From the NCBI GenBank assembly GCA_945865405.1, contig CAMBDS010000020.1:1-49204 (forward strand): a DNA stretch of 49,204 bases, written 5' to 3'. Each line of letters starts with the position of its first letter. The stretch's first letter is position 1. Origin of the DNA: Caldithrix abyssi DSM 13497. GTDB lineage: Bacteria > Electryoneota > AABM5-125-24 > Hatepunaeales > Hatepunaeaceae. Below the pieces are notes generated by a model. The model saw only the letters and a program-made list of their open reading frames with translations. It had not been told where the DNA came from and did no database searches. The translations under genes and the position numbers were made by a program. This document shows positions 16,089-26,020 of this stretch, piece after piece.

Positions 16089-19000
16089 TTAGTGCCTGGT
16101 GCAGAAGAAGAAGGCAGGATCTGCAACCACATCGTAACCTTCGACAGAAGCTTCGATATGGACGGTTACTTCGAGTGTGAACTCATCAAGGTAGAAGTCG
16201 TTCATGATACCTTGCAAGTAAACGGTTGCGATACCTGGGTCTTCACGGTGATTCTGGTTGTTGACACCGGTGTACTTCTTCACAACATTCGGGAAGAAGG
16301 CGGTGTAAACTCCACCGACCTGATTGAGCCAGTAGAACTTGGCGCGGTCAGAACGGAACAGAATCGGGCCGTTGTTGATGTTGATTTGGTGACCGTCCTG
16401 AAGGACAGCCCAGCATCTGGTGCGGCTGACATCGTTAGGCCTGTCGCGGTTGTACATCCAGTTTTGCGGGTCAACATTGAGTTCCAGTGTACCGTCTTGC
16501 AGCGGCAACAAGTGCTGTCTCTGGGCAGTAATCTGTCCGTCGGCGACCTGCACCTGAGCTTCGATAGTGAAGGGCTCGAATGTCTTGACGCTATGGTAGT
16601 AGAGCCAGGTATATGCCAAACCGTTGGTTATACCTCCGCCGATATCGTTGCCAGTGAAGCCGGGGTCGATGGTGGCGATGTCATCAGGAATGACAGTGAA
16701 ACCTACCGGGATGTTGTTGGCAACCGGGTTAAGGTGAGAGTCGTAAACACGGGCTGACACGGGGATCTGCCACGTACCACCGCCGGCGTCATCGCCATCA
16801 TCGTTGACGTCGATGTCGATAGCTGCGGGGGGACCTGCTACTACCTGAACTGTGGAGAGAATGACCGAGACTGTGTCACGGCGCCAGAGTCCGGGAATTG
16901 TGTTTTCTGGGGGATTAGCCCACACTGTGTCAGGATCGCGCCATGTGTAAGCCTTGACCAACACACCACCAACCTGGAAGCCAGAATTGAGAGACATCAT
17001 TGCCGTTCCGTTTGCCGTTCGGGCTGAGTCGATCTGACGACCGTTGGCGAACGAGCTTCCCATTGGCGGGTCGGGCTGATTCAAGAGTCGGAACACAACG
17101 GTAGTCGAGCGGCCGATGGGATTGCCGTTCGGGTCGAGCACCGTTGCGGTCAAAGCGGTCGTCTCGATACCACCGGTTTCCTTGACAGCAATCTGCAAAG
17201 GATTGGCGCTGATCTGGATCACGTTGGGTCTGCCGGCGGTAAATGTGACGGTCGTAATCCCACTGACGGTGACACCGCCGACGAGAGTTACTGTGCCGGT
17301 GATTTCGGCAACACCAGCGCTTACACCGGGGGTTAACCTGGCGAGTGCGATACCATTTTCACCAGTTGGTGCGGATGCAGTCACATCACCCATTGTCGTT
17401 GTGAATCGAACCAAAGTACCAATCTCAACTGCGTTCCCCGCAGTATCTGTTACTGTGGCTGTAATTGTCGAGAACGCTTGTGGATCGCTTGTCAGCAACT
17501 CAGTCGGGAAGGCAGTCAACCGAACACCACTCGGGGGGCCGGGCAACAATGTGATGTTCACTTCGTTGCTATATATCACAGAGTCGTTGTCGTTGATGAC
17601 CAATGCACGTAAGATGGCGACTCCAACAAAGTTACCTGCTGTATAGCGAGACTCTGCAACGCCATTGGCACCGACGGGAACGGCAGGTGGATCCATCGTT
17701 CCACCTGCACCACCGACCTCAAATTGAATGAGGGTTCCTGGTGAAGCAAATGCACCATTGGCAAGGATCGCCGTCGCACGAATCTGGGCAGTGTCTCCAC
17801 TTGCCGCAGCCAACGAGTTCTTCGTGGTCGTCAGCGTGATCGACGATACGGGATTACGAGGGCTGATCGTCACTTCACAAGAGTCAATCAAGTGAAGTGG
17901 ATCGTACTTGACGTAAATCTTTGCCGGTACGACGTTTCCGTTGATATCGTAGGAAGGAATCCCGACATCGGTGAAGATTGTATCAACGATACCGAGGGCA
18001 TTGGTATTGATGGGTGAGGTGATCGCACCGTGTGTAGAAGTGAAGACCAACGGACGGTCGGCAAGTGCCTGACCCTGGTCATCCTTCAACAGCGCACGAA
18101 TACGGGCTACCGTCAACCCGCCGTCAGCGAAGATTTCGGGGACATCTGTTGAAATCGAAAGCTGACCAGACAATCCACTGGATTGTTCAACCACTATTTG
18201 GGTTGTAGCTTCATAATTTGTTCCGGGAATGGAAGCAAGGATATGAGCAATGCCTTCTTCGTAGTTGTTTTCGAAGTTAGCAGTGGCAACACCACTTGAG
18301 TCGGTCAAGGTGATATTGGATAGTGTCCCCAGATCGGTCGTAAATGTGACTTGGACGTTGGGAATACCGTTGTTTGCGGCGTCTCTAACCTGTGCGCGAA
18401 TTGCAGAAGTCCCAAGTATGTCCGGTTGAAGATTAAGGAAACTTGGGAATGCACGAAGCGTCAACGATCCGATGTCGTTGTTCAGACGCTCTACATTTAA
18501 GGTGACGAAACCGGTAATCGGCGCATCTTCGGGGCTCGGGACAACCGTTACAACAACCCTGATGCGGCCAAAGAGACCGAGCGAGGTGAAGTAAGTTGAA
18601 TCGACCCCATTAGCATCTGTCGTATCGAAAGCAGTTACAGCTCCAAATGTAGCGCTACCGCCTTCAGACTGAATTGCTACCTCAACCTTGACTCCGGGGA
18701 CGCCGACATGGTTTGAGTCGGTGACCGTTGCATGGAGCCAAATAATTCCGTTTTGGCCGGGCGCAACTTTGATAGTTGGGTTAGCTGTGGAAATCGAAAC
18801 ATGTGCCGGTGCGGCGACTGGTCTTATCTGAACTTCAGTCGAACCTGTGCTGTCACCAACCTGGGCGAATATTTTCGCCGTACCGTAACGATTCACATTG
18901 GAGGTGAAGGTTCTGGTGACACTGCCACCAAAATCTGTTGTTCCGGTGTCGCTGTTCATGACGCCCATCCCGTTAGGTTCGACTCGGAAGCGAACCTGCA

Positions 19001-19559
19001 TACCAGCAAGGGCTTGTCCTGAAACGTCTGCAATTCGGGCCGTGATTGGCGTAGAACGAGTCGCGTTTGGCGGAACGCCGAGCGACTGTTGCGCGGGGGT
19101 AACTATGATCGGACCAAGAATATCGTTCGGGATTTCGATGACAATCGCAAGGGTTTTTGTAACTGAGCCGGCTCGCGCTTCAATTACAACGGTACCTGAT
19201 TGTGCAATCTCAACCGAATAGGTTCCTCTAACTGTCCCGTTTTCGTCGGAAGTGGTGTCGGTAGCTAATTTAGCTATGCCACCCTTCCAGCTTAACGGAT
19301 TTACAATGGCGAAATCGATGACTTTGCCTTCGACCGCAACACCTTGTGAGTTGCGACCGATGGCTGTAATCGATTCGGTTCGAATCTCGCCTTGGAAGCC
19401 ACGAATCAGAGTATGCGTCGATCGTAGTTCAATCGTCGCAATTTCGCTGGTTCCTCCTCCGCCGCCGCCGGGAGGTGGAGTCTTGCTGTCGCACCCGACC
19501 ATCACGCCGAGCGTTACCAGACAGAGAACCGCCAGGCTCAATACCATAAACTTCTTCAT
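16089..19559 (-). CDS. giant lipoprotein with tandem bacterial Ig-like (Big_1) domains
   Basis: The start is ATG 19559 (preceded by AGAGGAACGGAA), giving 1156 residues; an ATG 15 bases earlier is less likely. Residues 1-23 are a lipoprotein signal with lipobox VMVGC (Cys 23), then a PPP and Gly6 spacer. The rest is a chain of about nine Ig-like units of 95-110 residues with the invasin/intimin Big_1 pattern (VTDTAGNAV, VRFTTTMGDVT, ...A...AG.A.I), ending in a distinct region of about 150 residues. It would be a long rod anchored in a membrane. It sits between the SLBB gene and pilB inside the pilus locus, so it may be linked to pilus function or surface adhesion; this is inference from position. 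Confidence 0.85.
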   Translation of the reverse strand: MKKFMVLSLAVLCLVTLGVMVGCDSKTPPPGGGGGGTSEIATIELRSTHTLIRGFQGEIRTESITAIGRNSQGVAVEGKVIDFAIVNPLSWKGGIAKLATDTTSDENGTVRGTYSVEIAQSGTVVIEARAGSVTKTLAIVIEIPNDILGPIIVTPAQQSLGVPPNATRSTPITARIADVSGQALAGMQVRFRVEPNGMGVMNSDTGTTDFGGSVTRTFTSNVNRYGTAKIFAQVGDSTGSTEVQIRPVAAPAHVSISTANPTIKVAPGQNGIIWLHATVTDSNHVGVPGVKVEVAIQSEGGSATFGAVTAFDTTDANGVDSTYFTSLGLFGRIRVVVTVVPSPEDAPITGFVTLNVERLNNDIGSLTLRAFPSFLNLQPDILGTSAIRAQVRDAANNGIPNVQVTFTTDLGTLSNITLTDSSGVATANFENNYEEGIAHILASIPGTNYEATTQIVVEQSSGLSGQLSISTDVPEIFADGGLTVARIRALLKDDQGQALADRPLVFTSTHGAITSPINTNALGIVDTIFTDVGIPSYDINGNVVPAKIYVKYDPLHLIDSCEVTISPRNPVSSITLTTTKNSLAAASGDTAQIRATAILANGAFASPGTLIQFEVGGAGGTMDPPAVPVGANGVAESRYTAGNFVGVAILRALVINDNDSVIYSNEVNITLLPGPPSGVRLTAFPTELLTSDPQAFSTITATVTDTAGNAVEIGTLVRFTTTMGDVTASAPTGENGIALARLTPGVSAGVAEITGTVTLVGGVTVSGITTVTFTAGRPNVIQISANPLQIAVKETGGIETTALTATVLDPNGNPIGRSTTVVFRLLNQPDPPMGSSFANGRQIDSARTANGTAMMSLNSGFQVGGVLVKAYTWRDPDTVWANPPENTIPGLWRRDTVSVILSTVQVVAGPPAAIDIDVNDDGDDAGGGTWQIPVSARVYDSHLNPVANNIPVGFTVIPDDIATIDPGFTGNDIGGGITNGLAYTWLYYHSVKTFEPFTIEAQVQVADGQITAQRQHLLPLQDGTLELNVDPQNWMYNRDRPNDVSRTRCWAVLQDGHQININNGPILFRSDRAKFYWLNQVGGVYTAFFPNVVKKYTGVNNQNHREDPGIATVYLQGIMNDFYLDEFTLEVTVHIEASVEGYDVVADPAFFFCTRH

Positions 19560-19658
19560 TTCCGTTCCTCTCATGATTTACTAGTGCCCATACCATCTTT
19601 ACTATCACCTTTTCCGCCAAGAGTTCCCTACCTGACGGACATCTTTTAGGTGCTTTTG

Positions 19659-21374
19659 CTACAGCGATTTAACCATGATCAGCACCGTTGCTATTTGGGA
19701 GGCAACCAGCAGAAGATCTTTTGCAAGCTCCCACCAGTCAACTTCCTGTTTCTCCGGTACGAATATGGTATCGCCGATCTCAATGGGCGTCGATTTTGTT
19801 GGTTTCATCCAAGTACCGCTATGCGCCTTTATCAGGCGCTGCATCCCTGTCCGGGCGTTCCATGAATATCCCCCGGCTTTTTGGATGTAATAGTAATATT
19901 TTTCGCCTTCCACATATCTAATCAATCCCGGACTGTTGACCTGACCAGCGACTTTTACGGTCGGGCTTAGAGTCGGAATGTCTATTTCATCTTTGTCTTG
20001 AAGAACAATGTCTTGGGAAGTATCTCCCTGCCGGATCAGTTTTTCAAAATTTACAACTACCGGGGGAGCTTCTTCACGGGACCGGATCTTAAAATATTCG
20101 TACTCCATCTCGGTCATGTCGGCAACCGACAATGCCTTCAAACGTTCGTACTCGGGATCTTCAGCTTCGATCAGCGCCAACCTTGTGACGCGGGCACTGT
20201 ATAGGTTTGCCCGGTCAGTGATGCCACCGCACTCGGCGATGATATCGCTAAACTTGGTTTTGTCATTTTCGATGGAATAAGTGCCGGGGTACTTAACTTC
20301 CCCCTTTATCGTAACCTGATATTTCTGTCGATAATCGGTTTTCTTCCTGACGAAGATCCGGTCATCAGCTTTCAGATCGAGGTTGTTCGAACTAGCGCTA
20401 CCAAGATTTGCGTGCAACTCGACCCGTGACGGATCGTTGCCACTAAATCTGACTATAAGGATATCATCTACGTGGGCGTCGGACCTGAAACCACCTGCGA
20501 GTTCGATTAGGGTAAGTAGCTTATCACCATCCAGAAACTCGAATTCGCCGGGATTTTTGACAGCACCGAAGACATTGATGACTCCGGTTTGGCGAGTTAG
20601 GAGCGGAACCTTGACTGCATCGCCATCGTGCAGGATCGGATTGAATTCTGGATCACCGGTCGCGAAATACCTTTGCAAATCGATGCGGCGAACTTCGCCC
20701 TCGATAGAGGTGATCGTTATCTTCCTAAGGGACGCCTCAGGTCTTGCTTCGCGGGCAGTGCGGGCCTCTTCCCGTGACCGGCGCTGTTCGGCGGGGGTCA
20801 TCTCTTTATAGTTTGCTTCGGATGTCGGATCGAATTGGTCGTCGTGGTCAGGCTGCTTAAGTCTGCCCGCCTTTTCGATCAAACTTGTGAGCCTATCGAC
20901 AGCACTCACTTCGTAAATACCCGGAACTTCCACCGCACCGCTTATCCCGGCCTTCATTACTCTTACGCCGGTCAAGCGAAGCGTAATTCTTGCGCGAGGG
21001 TAGGCAGATTTCGCGAATTCTCTCGCGCTTGTCTCAGCGGCTGAAACAGTCAGGCCAGTGACCTTAAGATTGCCAACACTTGGAAGCGAGACCATTCCAT
21101 CGGGAGCGACGATCACTTCCTGATGGTTTTCCATTGTCCCCCAGATGCCAAACTCGAGTTTGTCACCAGGGCCGATGATATATTTATCAGGGTCGATTGC
21201 CCCTTCCAGCGCTGTTGAAGTACTGGAAGGGGAAATCGGAGACCGTTTTAAGGTCTGACCGGGAGCCGACTCGCCGGGTTTGCCCGTTTTCGGCTGACCG
21301 TATGCCAAAGAACTTAGTAGACCGATCAGCAAAAGTGTGCCAATGCCGATCTTTGGATTCGTGAAGTGTGCCAT
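19659..21374 (-). CDS. SLBB-domain polysaccharide-export-type outer membrane protein
   Basis: A 571-residue secreted protein. Signal peptide about 1-26; a Poly_export (Wza-like) domain around 65-150 (YIIGPGDKLEFGIWG, VAPDGMVSLPSVGNL); then three or four SLBB units at about 155-190, 265-330, 350-410 and 470-540 (GAVKNPGEFEFLDG, GEVKYPGTYSIEND, GQVNSPGLIRYVEG); and a C-terminal hydrophobic helix (about 550-569). Two SLBB units are separated by charged coiled-coil inserts (EQRRSREEARTAREAR). Wza-like proteins form outer membrane export channels. No capsule synthesis genes are nearby; instead it lies 38 bp after pilQ. It could serve the pilus channel or export a polymer together with it. Confidence 0.85.
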   Translation of the reverse strand: MAHFTNPKIGIGTLLLIGLLSSLAYGQPKTGKPGESAPGQTLKRSPISPSSTSTALEGAIDPDKYIIGPGDKLEFGIWGTMENHQEVIVAPDGMVSLPSVGNLKVTGLTVSAAETSAREFAKSAYPRARITLRLTGVRVMKAGISGAVEVPGIYEVSAVDRLTSLIEKAGRLKQPDHDDQFDPTSEANYKEMTPAEQRRSREEARTAREARPEASLRKITITSIEGEVRRIDLQRYFATGDPEFNPILHDGDAVKVPLLTRQTGVINVFGAVKNPGEFEFLDGDKLLTLIELAGGFRSDAHVDDILIVRFSGNDPSRVELHANLGSASSNNLDLKADDRIFVRKKTDYRQKYQVTIKGEVKYPGTYSIENDKTKFSDIIAECGGITDRANLYSARVTRLALIEAEDPEYERLKALSVADMTEMEYEYFKIRSREEAPPVVVNFEKLIRQGDTSQDIVLQDKDEIDIPTLSPTVKVAGQVNSPGLIRYVEGEKYYYYIQKAGGYSWNARTGMQRLIKAHSGTWMKPTKSTPIEIGDTIFVPEKQEVDWWELAKDLLLVASQIATVLIMVKSL

Positions 21375-21412
21375 AATCTTCAGCCGGTTCGTTTCCGGCG
21401 TGGAAAACGCCT

Positions 21413-22825
21413 TTACTCTTTATCCCCGTCTGATTCGGTCGGAGCGTCGGAGTCAACGTTTAGATCGTTCTTGTAACGCTCTTGTGTATCCTGAATTCCT
21501 GCAGACCTGCCGATATAGGTGTACTCATCGACCAGAATGTGCGGGGTAACTTCGATGATAAGATCGGTTTTCTTCATTAACGTTACAGTGTAACGGAAGA
21601 GGCCGCCGATGAAAGGAATATCACCGAAGAAGGGAACCTTGTGGATCGACTTGGTTGACGTGATACCCATCAGACCACCAACGATAATCGACTGGTGATT
21701 CTTGACACGAACCGTCAAATCTGCTGACCGGCGAACGATACGGGGGATCGTCTGGTCAGGGCCGATAAATTCAAAGAGCGAACTGACTTCAGGCTTGATG
21801 TTGACCGTGATAAAGCCGTCTGTGTTGACTTGCGGGGTAATCGCAAGGCTGATGCCTACTTCGGCTTCTTTAACAGTTACCTGACCACCTACGCCACCAG
21901 CGCTGGTAACGTAAGGAATAATGTCTTGCAACTTGATCATCGCTGTGCGCGAATTCATCGTGGTGACTTTGGTGTTGGTCAACACTTCGGCACGGCTATT
22001 CTTCAGGAGCCAATCGAGGGCGATTTCGTAGATCGGCTGACTGCGCCAGATGGTGTTCCCGATGTCATTCAAATCATTGAACTGCTCGAACGGTTGAAGT
22101 TGTGCGCCACCAGTGGTGCTTGACGCTGGCTGGACGTTACCTTCATAAATGAATTCGCCTGTTTTCGTCGAAAGCTTCGACCAATTGATTCCGAGCTTCT
22201 CTTCATCTTCAACGCCAACTTCGATGAGCCGGGCGGAGAGTGTGATCTGAAGTGCCGGTTGATCGATATTTTTCACGACACGTTCGATATCAGTGATGAT
22301 CTTCGGTGTCGTGATAATCATCAACTTGTTTCCACTCTTGTCAACCTGAACTTCAGCACTGAAGTTGCCGAGCATCGACTTTACTTCGGTTGCATCGGCA
22401 TATTGCAGGTTAAGAATGTAGGAGTTTAGGCCTACCTGTTCTTTCAGCATCGCGGCTTTGGCGACCAGGAAAGAGTTACCCACTATTTCGTAAGAGAGGC
22501 CGGCAGCTCGAACCACGAGGTTCATAGCTTCCTCGATCGGAGTATCCTTCAAGTGGATAGAAATCCGTTCTTCCTTAGAGACACCAGGACCAGTAACAAT
22601 ATTGAAACCGCTTTTGGCAGCTAATATAGAAAGGACAACCGGAAGATATGCATCTTCCGCGTCGATGCTAACGACTGTCCTAAGCCCTGGGGCGGTCTCC
22701 GTCATAGCGTTTGAAGATTGACCGGCCGACGGGGTGGTCTCCTGGGCCGCGATACAGGGGATCGCGACAAAGAGTATAGCCAGTGTTGCCGATAATAATT
22801 TCGGACCCTGTAGCGTTCCGCCCAT
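21413..22825 (-). CDS. pilQ: type IV pilus secretin PilQ
   Basis: A 470-residue secretin, shorter than most PilQ (about 700) because it lacks AMIN domains. Signal peptide about 1-27; an N0/STN domain about 48-125 (VSIDAEDAYLPVVLSILAAK); an N1/NHBS domain about 135-200 (LNLQYADATEVKSML); the secretin pore domain about 265-440, with the family signature VPFFGDIPFIGGLFRYT near 402-418. It forms the outer membrane gate for the pilus. Missing AMIN domains, which bind peptidoglycan, may be compensated by the SLBB protein encoded next; this is inference. Confidence 0.92.
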   Translation of the reverse strand: MGGTLQGPKLLSATLAILFVAIPCIAAQETTPSAGQSSNAMTETAPGLRTVVSIDAEDAYLPVVLSILAAKSGFNIVTGPGVSKEERISIHLKDTPIEEAMNLVVRAAGLSYEIVGNSFLVAKAAMLKEQVGLNSYILNLQYADATEVKSMLGNFSAEVQVDKSGNKLMIITTPKIITDIERVVKNIDQPALQITLSARLIEVGVEDEEKLGINWSKLSTKTGEFIYEGNVQPASSTTGGAQLQPFEQFNDLNDIGNTIWRSQPIYEIALDWLLKNSRAEVLTNTKVTTMNSRTAMIKLQDIIPYVTSAGGVGGQVTVKEAEVGISLAITPQVNTDGFITVNIKPEVSSLFEFIGPDQTIPRIVRRSADLTVRVKNHQSIIVGGLMGITSTKSIHKVPFFGDIPFIGGLFRYTVTLMKKTDLIIEVTPHILVDEYTYIGRSAGIQDTQERYKNDLNVDSDAPTESDGDKE

Positions 22826-22904
22826 TAGCGTTCCTCACCCTTGAGTTGTTTTTGAAAGTCCTAATATGTCGTTACGCAAATCGCAACGACCTACGATTTG
22901 CGGT

Positions 22905-23501
22905 TTAAGAGTTACCGGCTTCGATTTTTTTAACTTCGACCGTCGGCATTTTCATGCCATCAGGTCCATACATTCTCTCTTCGAGAGCCTTCGTGTCGGG
23001 AGCCTTTTCAGTGTTTAGCGAGATTCGTTCTCCCGAACGAACCAATACTATTCTATTGACTCCAATCGATTCAACACGATATCCAGCTATGGCATCGCCC
23101 TCTACCAGAACTCGATTCTCACCCTTATAGGTGATAATCGCGGCCGGGCCATTTGGGCCGGTAACTGTGCAGGCAAGCCTCATACGGGTATCAGATTCGG
23201 CCATCCCGGACTTCCCGATCGATTCGAGAAATTTCCTGGTCTTGATTACGTTCGACAAGTCGAGTGGATCTGGTTCGAGAACAAATTCTTCCGCCAGACG
23301 TGCCCGCAAGTCGTTTTCGAGGCGATCAACCGCCTCTTTGAGGACAGGATCTTCGACGCCGCGTTCCTGACGTCGTTTGATGTCCGCCTGCCATTTTTTG
23401 ATTTGTTTATCCACATCCTTGGTGCGGTAGCCAACCAGACCGATAACCACCACCAACAGAAAGGTAAGCAAGTTGAAGAAGAGTTTATCGCGCCCCTTCA
23501 T
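22905..23501 (-). CDS. PilP/GspC-like pilus alignment protein
   Basis: A 198-residue protein with one N-terminal membrane helix (about 8-24), a charged linker (25-95), and a C-terminal beta domain of the GspC homology-region/PilP kind (AIITYKGENRVLVEGDAIAG, VESIGVNRIVLVRSGERISL). It would link the inner membrane PilMNO complex to the secretin. Unlike classical PilP it appears membrane anchored rather than lipidated (no lipobox). It sits in the expected place between pilO and pilQ. Confidence 0.75.
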   Translation of the reverse strand: MKGRDKLFFNLLTFLLVVVIGLVGYRTKDVDKQIKKWQADIKRRQERGVEDPVLKEAVDRLENDLRARLAEEFVLEPDPLDLSNVIKTRKFLESIGKSGMAESDTRMRLACTVTGPNGPAAIITYKGENRVLVEGDAIAGYRVESIGVNRIVLVRSGERISLNTEKAPDTKALEERMYGPDGMKMPTVEVKKIEAGNS

Positions 23502-23519
23502 AGTTCGTGTCTCCTCGCC

Positions 23520-24074
23520 TTAGCGCTGTTTAATGAGGGTTAACGTAGAGATGCGGAGGATCATCTCATGCTTTTTGTAGTTACCTTTCTCTGCCATCGA
23601 GCCGGATTTACGAACGGCGTTGTCAACCTCGAATTGTTCGACGGTAATTAATCGCTCAGATTTTTCAAGCTGATTGATAAATTTGCCGAGTTCTTCAAAG
23701 GTCGCTTCCAAGGTCAAAGTATAAGGTGTGCGAACGTAGTCGAGACGAGCTGATTTTTTCGCCGGCTCGAGCTTCATCAACTTAATCTCGAAATTATTTA
23801 AGATTCCGGTGATGTATTCGAGAAACGGCAGTGATGCATCTTCGGCAAGCGAGTCAGACTTGGAAAGCGCCAAATTCTTTTCGATCAAATTGGCTGTCAG
23901 GTCCATCTGACTGTGAATGATCTGCGCGCTGATCAGCTTCTCGTCAAGAAGCGAAATGTCGCGATCAAACTGTTTGATTTGCGAGGGATATTCAGCAAAG
24001 ACGAATTTATGGTAAACCCATGCGCCGCCGCCAAATAGTGCCAGCAGGAGGAGAAGAACCAGGTTACGTTTCAT
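23520..24074 (-). CDS. pilO: PilO-like pilus assembly protein
   Basis: A 184-residue bitopic protein: membrane helix about 4-22, periplasmic coiled coil about 30-75, then a ferredoxin-like domain with YTLTLEATFEELGKFINQLE, which is the conserved PilO strand-helix. It pairs with PilN in the inner membrane. Gaps of 30 bp to pilN and 18 bp to the PilP-like gene indicate one operon. Confidence 0.85.
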   Translation of the reverse strand: MKRNLVLLLLLALFGGGAWVYHKFVFAEYPSQIKQFDRDISLLDEKLISAQIIHSQMDLTANLIEKNLALSKSDSLAEDASLPFLEYITGILNNFEIKLMKLEPAKKSARLDYVRTPYTLTLEATFEELGKFINQLEKSERLITVEQFEVDNAVRKSGSMAEKGNYKKHEMILRISTLTLIKQR

Positions 24075-24104
24075 CTGTCGATTTTCCTACTTGCTTATAG
24101 CGGC

Positions 24105-24740
24105 TTAGTTACCGCCGCCCATGGATTTGGCGAGGTTTCCGCCTCTGGATCGCTTCTCTCTGCCTTCGGTGCCACGCTCAATAGAAGCGAGTACAGAGAA
24201 TGAGAGTATCGTTTGTTCTTCGATATCGGTTTGATGCTGCTCTTTGAGACGCATATCAGCGAAATCACGGAAGAAGAGCGGCGAGGCGCGCAAAATGTCG
24301 ATCAGGCCCTTGACCTTATCGAATTCTTTTTCATCCTTCTTGATCGTCGTGATGAATCTCATTAGCAACGTGTTATTCTTGAATTCGAGATAAGTGATCG
24401 CCATTTCTTCCGGAAGAAGTTCGCCAAGCGAGAGGAACTTCTTTGACCAAAGCACACGTTCTTTTTCCAGTTTAGCAAGGGCAAGAACGTCTTCTTTTGA
24501 AATATTTTTACCGGTCTTCTTGAGCGAGTCAAGCTGTCGGGAAATATCTGCTTTGGTCTTCATTTTGGTTGAAATAATCTGTTGCGATACCTGATTCTGA
24601 ATATAGTTCATGTAGCCGACAACTATAACCGCGAGTATCAAAACCGTCATAGTGATAACTTCGCGGCGTTTGCGCCAGCGAACTTCACGTTCTGCGGTAT
24701 CTTCCCCTTTATTGAGGTTGATTGTAAATTGGGTAATCAT
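24105..24740 (-). CDS. pilN: PilN-like pilus assembly protein
   Basis: A 211-residue bitopic protein. The cytoplasmic N-terminus begins with ITQFTINLNKGEDTAERE, in the place of the PilN motif (INLLPxR) that docks into PilM; a membrane helix follows at about 28-47, a coiled coil at 50-100, and a periplasmic ferredoxin-like domain. The asparagine-rich docking motif is recognisable but diverged. Its ATG shares a base with the pilM stop (TAATG), so the two are translationally coupled. Confidence 0.82.
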   Translation of the reverse strand: MITQFTINLNKGEDTAEREVRWRKRREVITMTVLILAVIVVGYMNYIQNQVSQQIISTKMKTKADISRQLDSLKKTGKNISKEDVLALAKLEKERVLWSKKFLSLGELLPEEMAITYLEFKNNTLLMRFITTIKKDEKEFDKVKGLIDILRASPLFFRDFADMRLKEQHQTDIEEQTILSFSVLASIERGTEGREKRSRGGNLAKSMGGGN

Positions 24741-25807
24741 TAAAGGTCCCCTCGGATCGCCAGACCTATGGCGGGTGCCATCTGGTATGGATTTACTGAG
24801 TCGATCGGCACGCGGCTGTCCAACTGATTAAACGGGTTGTATAATTCGATTGGCAGGTTGAATTTGTTTGAAAGATAGCTGTCCAAGCCAATTAGACTTG
24901 CGCCGCCACCGGTCAGGACAAAATGTGTGAATACCGATTGACCGGACTCTTTAACGTAGTAGCGTAATGAACGGTTGATCTCGTCGCCAAGCTTTTCGAA
25001 GGTTGTGCGGTCACTCATACCGAGCCCGCCACCTTCGCCCAGGCTCTTTTCAAGATTGGGAGACATTCCTGTTGTACATTTCACCCGTTCGGCTTCGCTG
25101 TAGTCTAACCCATAAATACGCATCAGTTCTTCGGTAAAGTGCTGACCACCTATGGGGAGATCACGGGTAAAGAACGTGTCGCGGCGGCCATAAACGGCGA
25201 GAGTCGTTCTTTTTGCACCGAGATGCAAGAAGACAATAACGCCTTCATCAGGTAATTGAGAGTGAATTACATAGGAATTTAGAACTGCGAGCGGCTCGAT
25301 ATCGATGATACCGGGCTTAAGTTCGATCTCTCGCAGATAGTCCTGGTGACCTTCGTACAACTTTCGGGTTGTGGCTACCAGCAAGACGCGAACCTTTTCG
25401 GGTTCTTTAACGTCATCGCCCATAATCTGGTAATCTACGACCGTTTCGCTGCCGTCGAGGGGGATATGCTTGCGAGCTTCAAGAAGCAAACTTGAAGCCA
25501 TTTCCTGTTCGGTCTGCATCAAGCTTGAGATCTCTTTGGCAGACACCTGCAATCCACCGATACAGGACGCAAGATGTTTGATACTTTTAGGAGCGAGTCC
25601 CAGTTCGCCAAATATTTTGGCAAGTGCTGGAACTGCAATAGATTTCTTGGGGCCTTCCGGATCATATCGATCGCCCCCGGTATATATTTCATGGCACTTC
25701 CACTTTACAAGGCGGAAGCGCGGCCCAACTTTTTCCACCACAGCAACTTTAATGCTATGGGTTCCAATATCGAGCCCGACGCGCAGGTTACTCCCCATTC
25801 CGAACAT
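24740..25807 (-). CDS. pilM: type IV pilus ATP-binding protein PilM
   Basis: An actin-like ATPase. I choose ATG 25807 (355 residues), giving MFGMGSNLRVGLDIGTHSIK, which matches the usual PilM N-terminus; a TTG 21 bases earlier is possible. Phosphate-binding motifs are GLDIGTHSIKVAVVE at the start, FLHLGAKRTTLAVY in the middle, and an adenosine motif VLTGGGASLIGLDSYL near the end. PilM forms a cytoplasmic ring that anchors PilN. It starts the M-N-O-P-Q series; a terminator at 25961-25991 separates it from the minor pilin genes. Confidence 0.95.
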   Translation of the reverse strand: MFGMGSNLRVGLDIGTHSIKVAVVEKVGPRFRLVKWKCHEIYTGGDRYDPEGPKKSIAVPALAKIFGELGLAPKSIKHLASCIGGLQVSAKEISSLMQTEQEMASSLLLEARKHIPLDGSETVVDYQIMGDDVKEPEKVRVLLVATTRKLYEGHQDYLREIELKPGIIDIEPLAVLNSYVIHSQLPDEGVIVFLHLGAKRTTLAVYGRRDTFFTRDLPIGGQHFTEELMRIYGLDYSEAERVKCTTGMSPNLEKSLGEGGGLGMSDRTTFEKLGDEINRSLRYYVKESGQSVFTHFVLTGGGASLIGLDSYLSNKFNLPIELYNPFNQLDSRVPIDSVNPYQMAPAIGLAIRGDL

Positions 25808-25960
25808 AGCACCACCGATGTTGAACAAGGGCTTCCCCCCCAGGGGACACTAAATTCGTTGTAATTACTCAGTTCAAGTTTGGGGCTGCAACAAGGAGTA
25901 CTCGGAGGAATATCCAGTAGTCTGGCACCAAAGAATTTTTAGCAATCGACGAATTTTCCA

Positions 25961-25991
25961 GGAAGTTCCCGCCACAAGGACGGGAACTTCC
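25961..25991. terminator. terminator between minor pilin genes and pilM
   Basis: An 11-bp perfect stem GGAAGTTCCCG / CGGGAACTTCC with a 9-nt loop, 30 bp past the stop at 26021. The T-run CAATTTTTC is on the plus-strand side; the minus-strand exit is GGAAAATTC. Position argues that it ends the pilA-to-PilX-like transcript. Confidence 0.7.
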
Positions 25992-26020
25992 CAATTTTTC
26001 TACCGAGGAACCACTGGTGA

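Noticed and set aside
16092..16757. A 221-codon plus-strand frame within the Ig lipoprotein gene
   Set aside because: Shadow frame; the long minus-strand frame with lipobox and repeat units is the real gene.
19659..21374. Capsule export locus suggested by the SLBB protein
   Set aside because: No Wzc, Wzx, Wzy or glycosyltransferase genes adjoin it; the neighbours are pilus genes.
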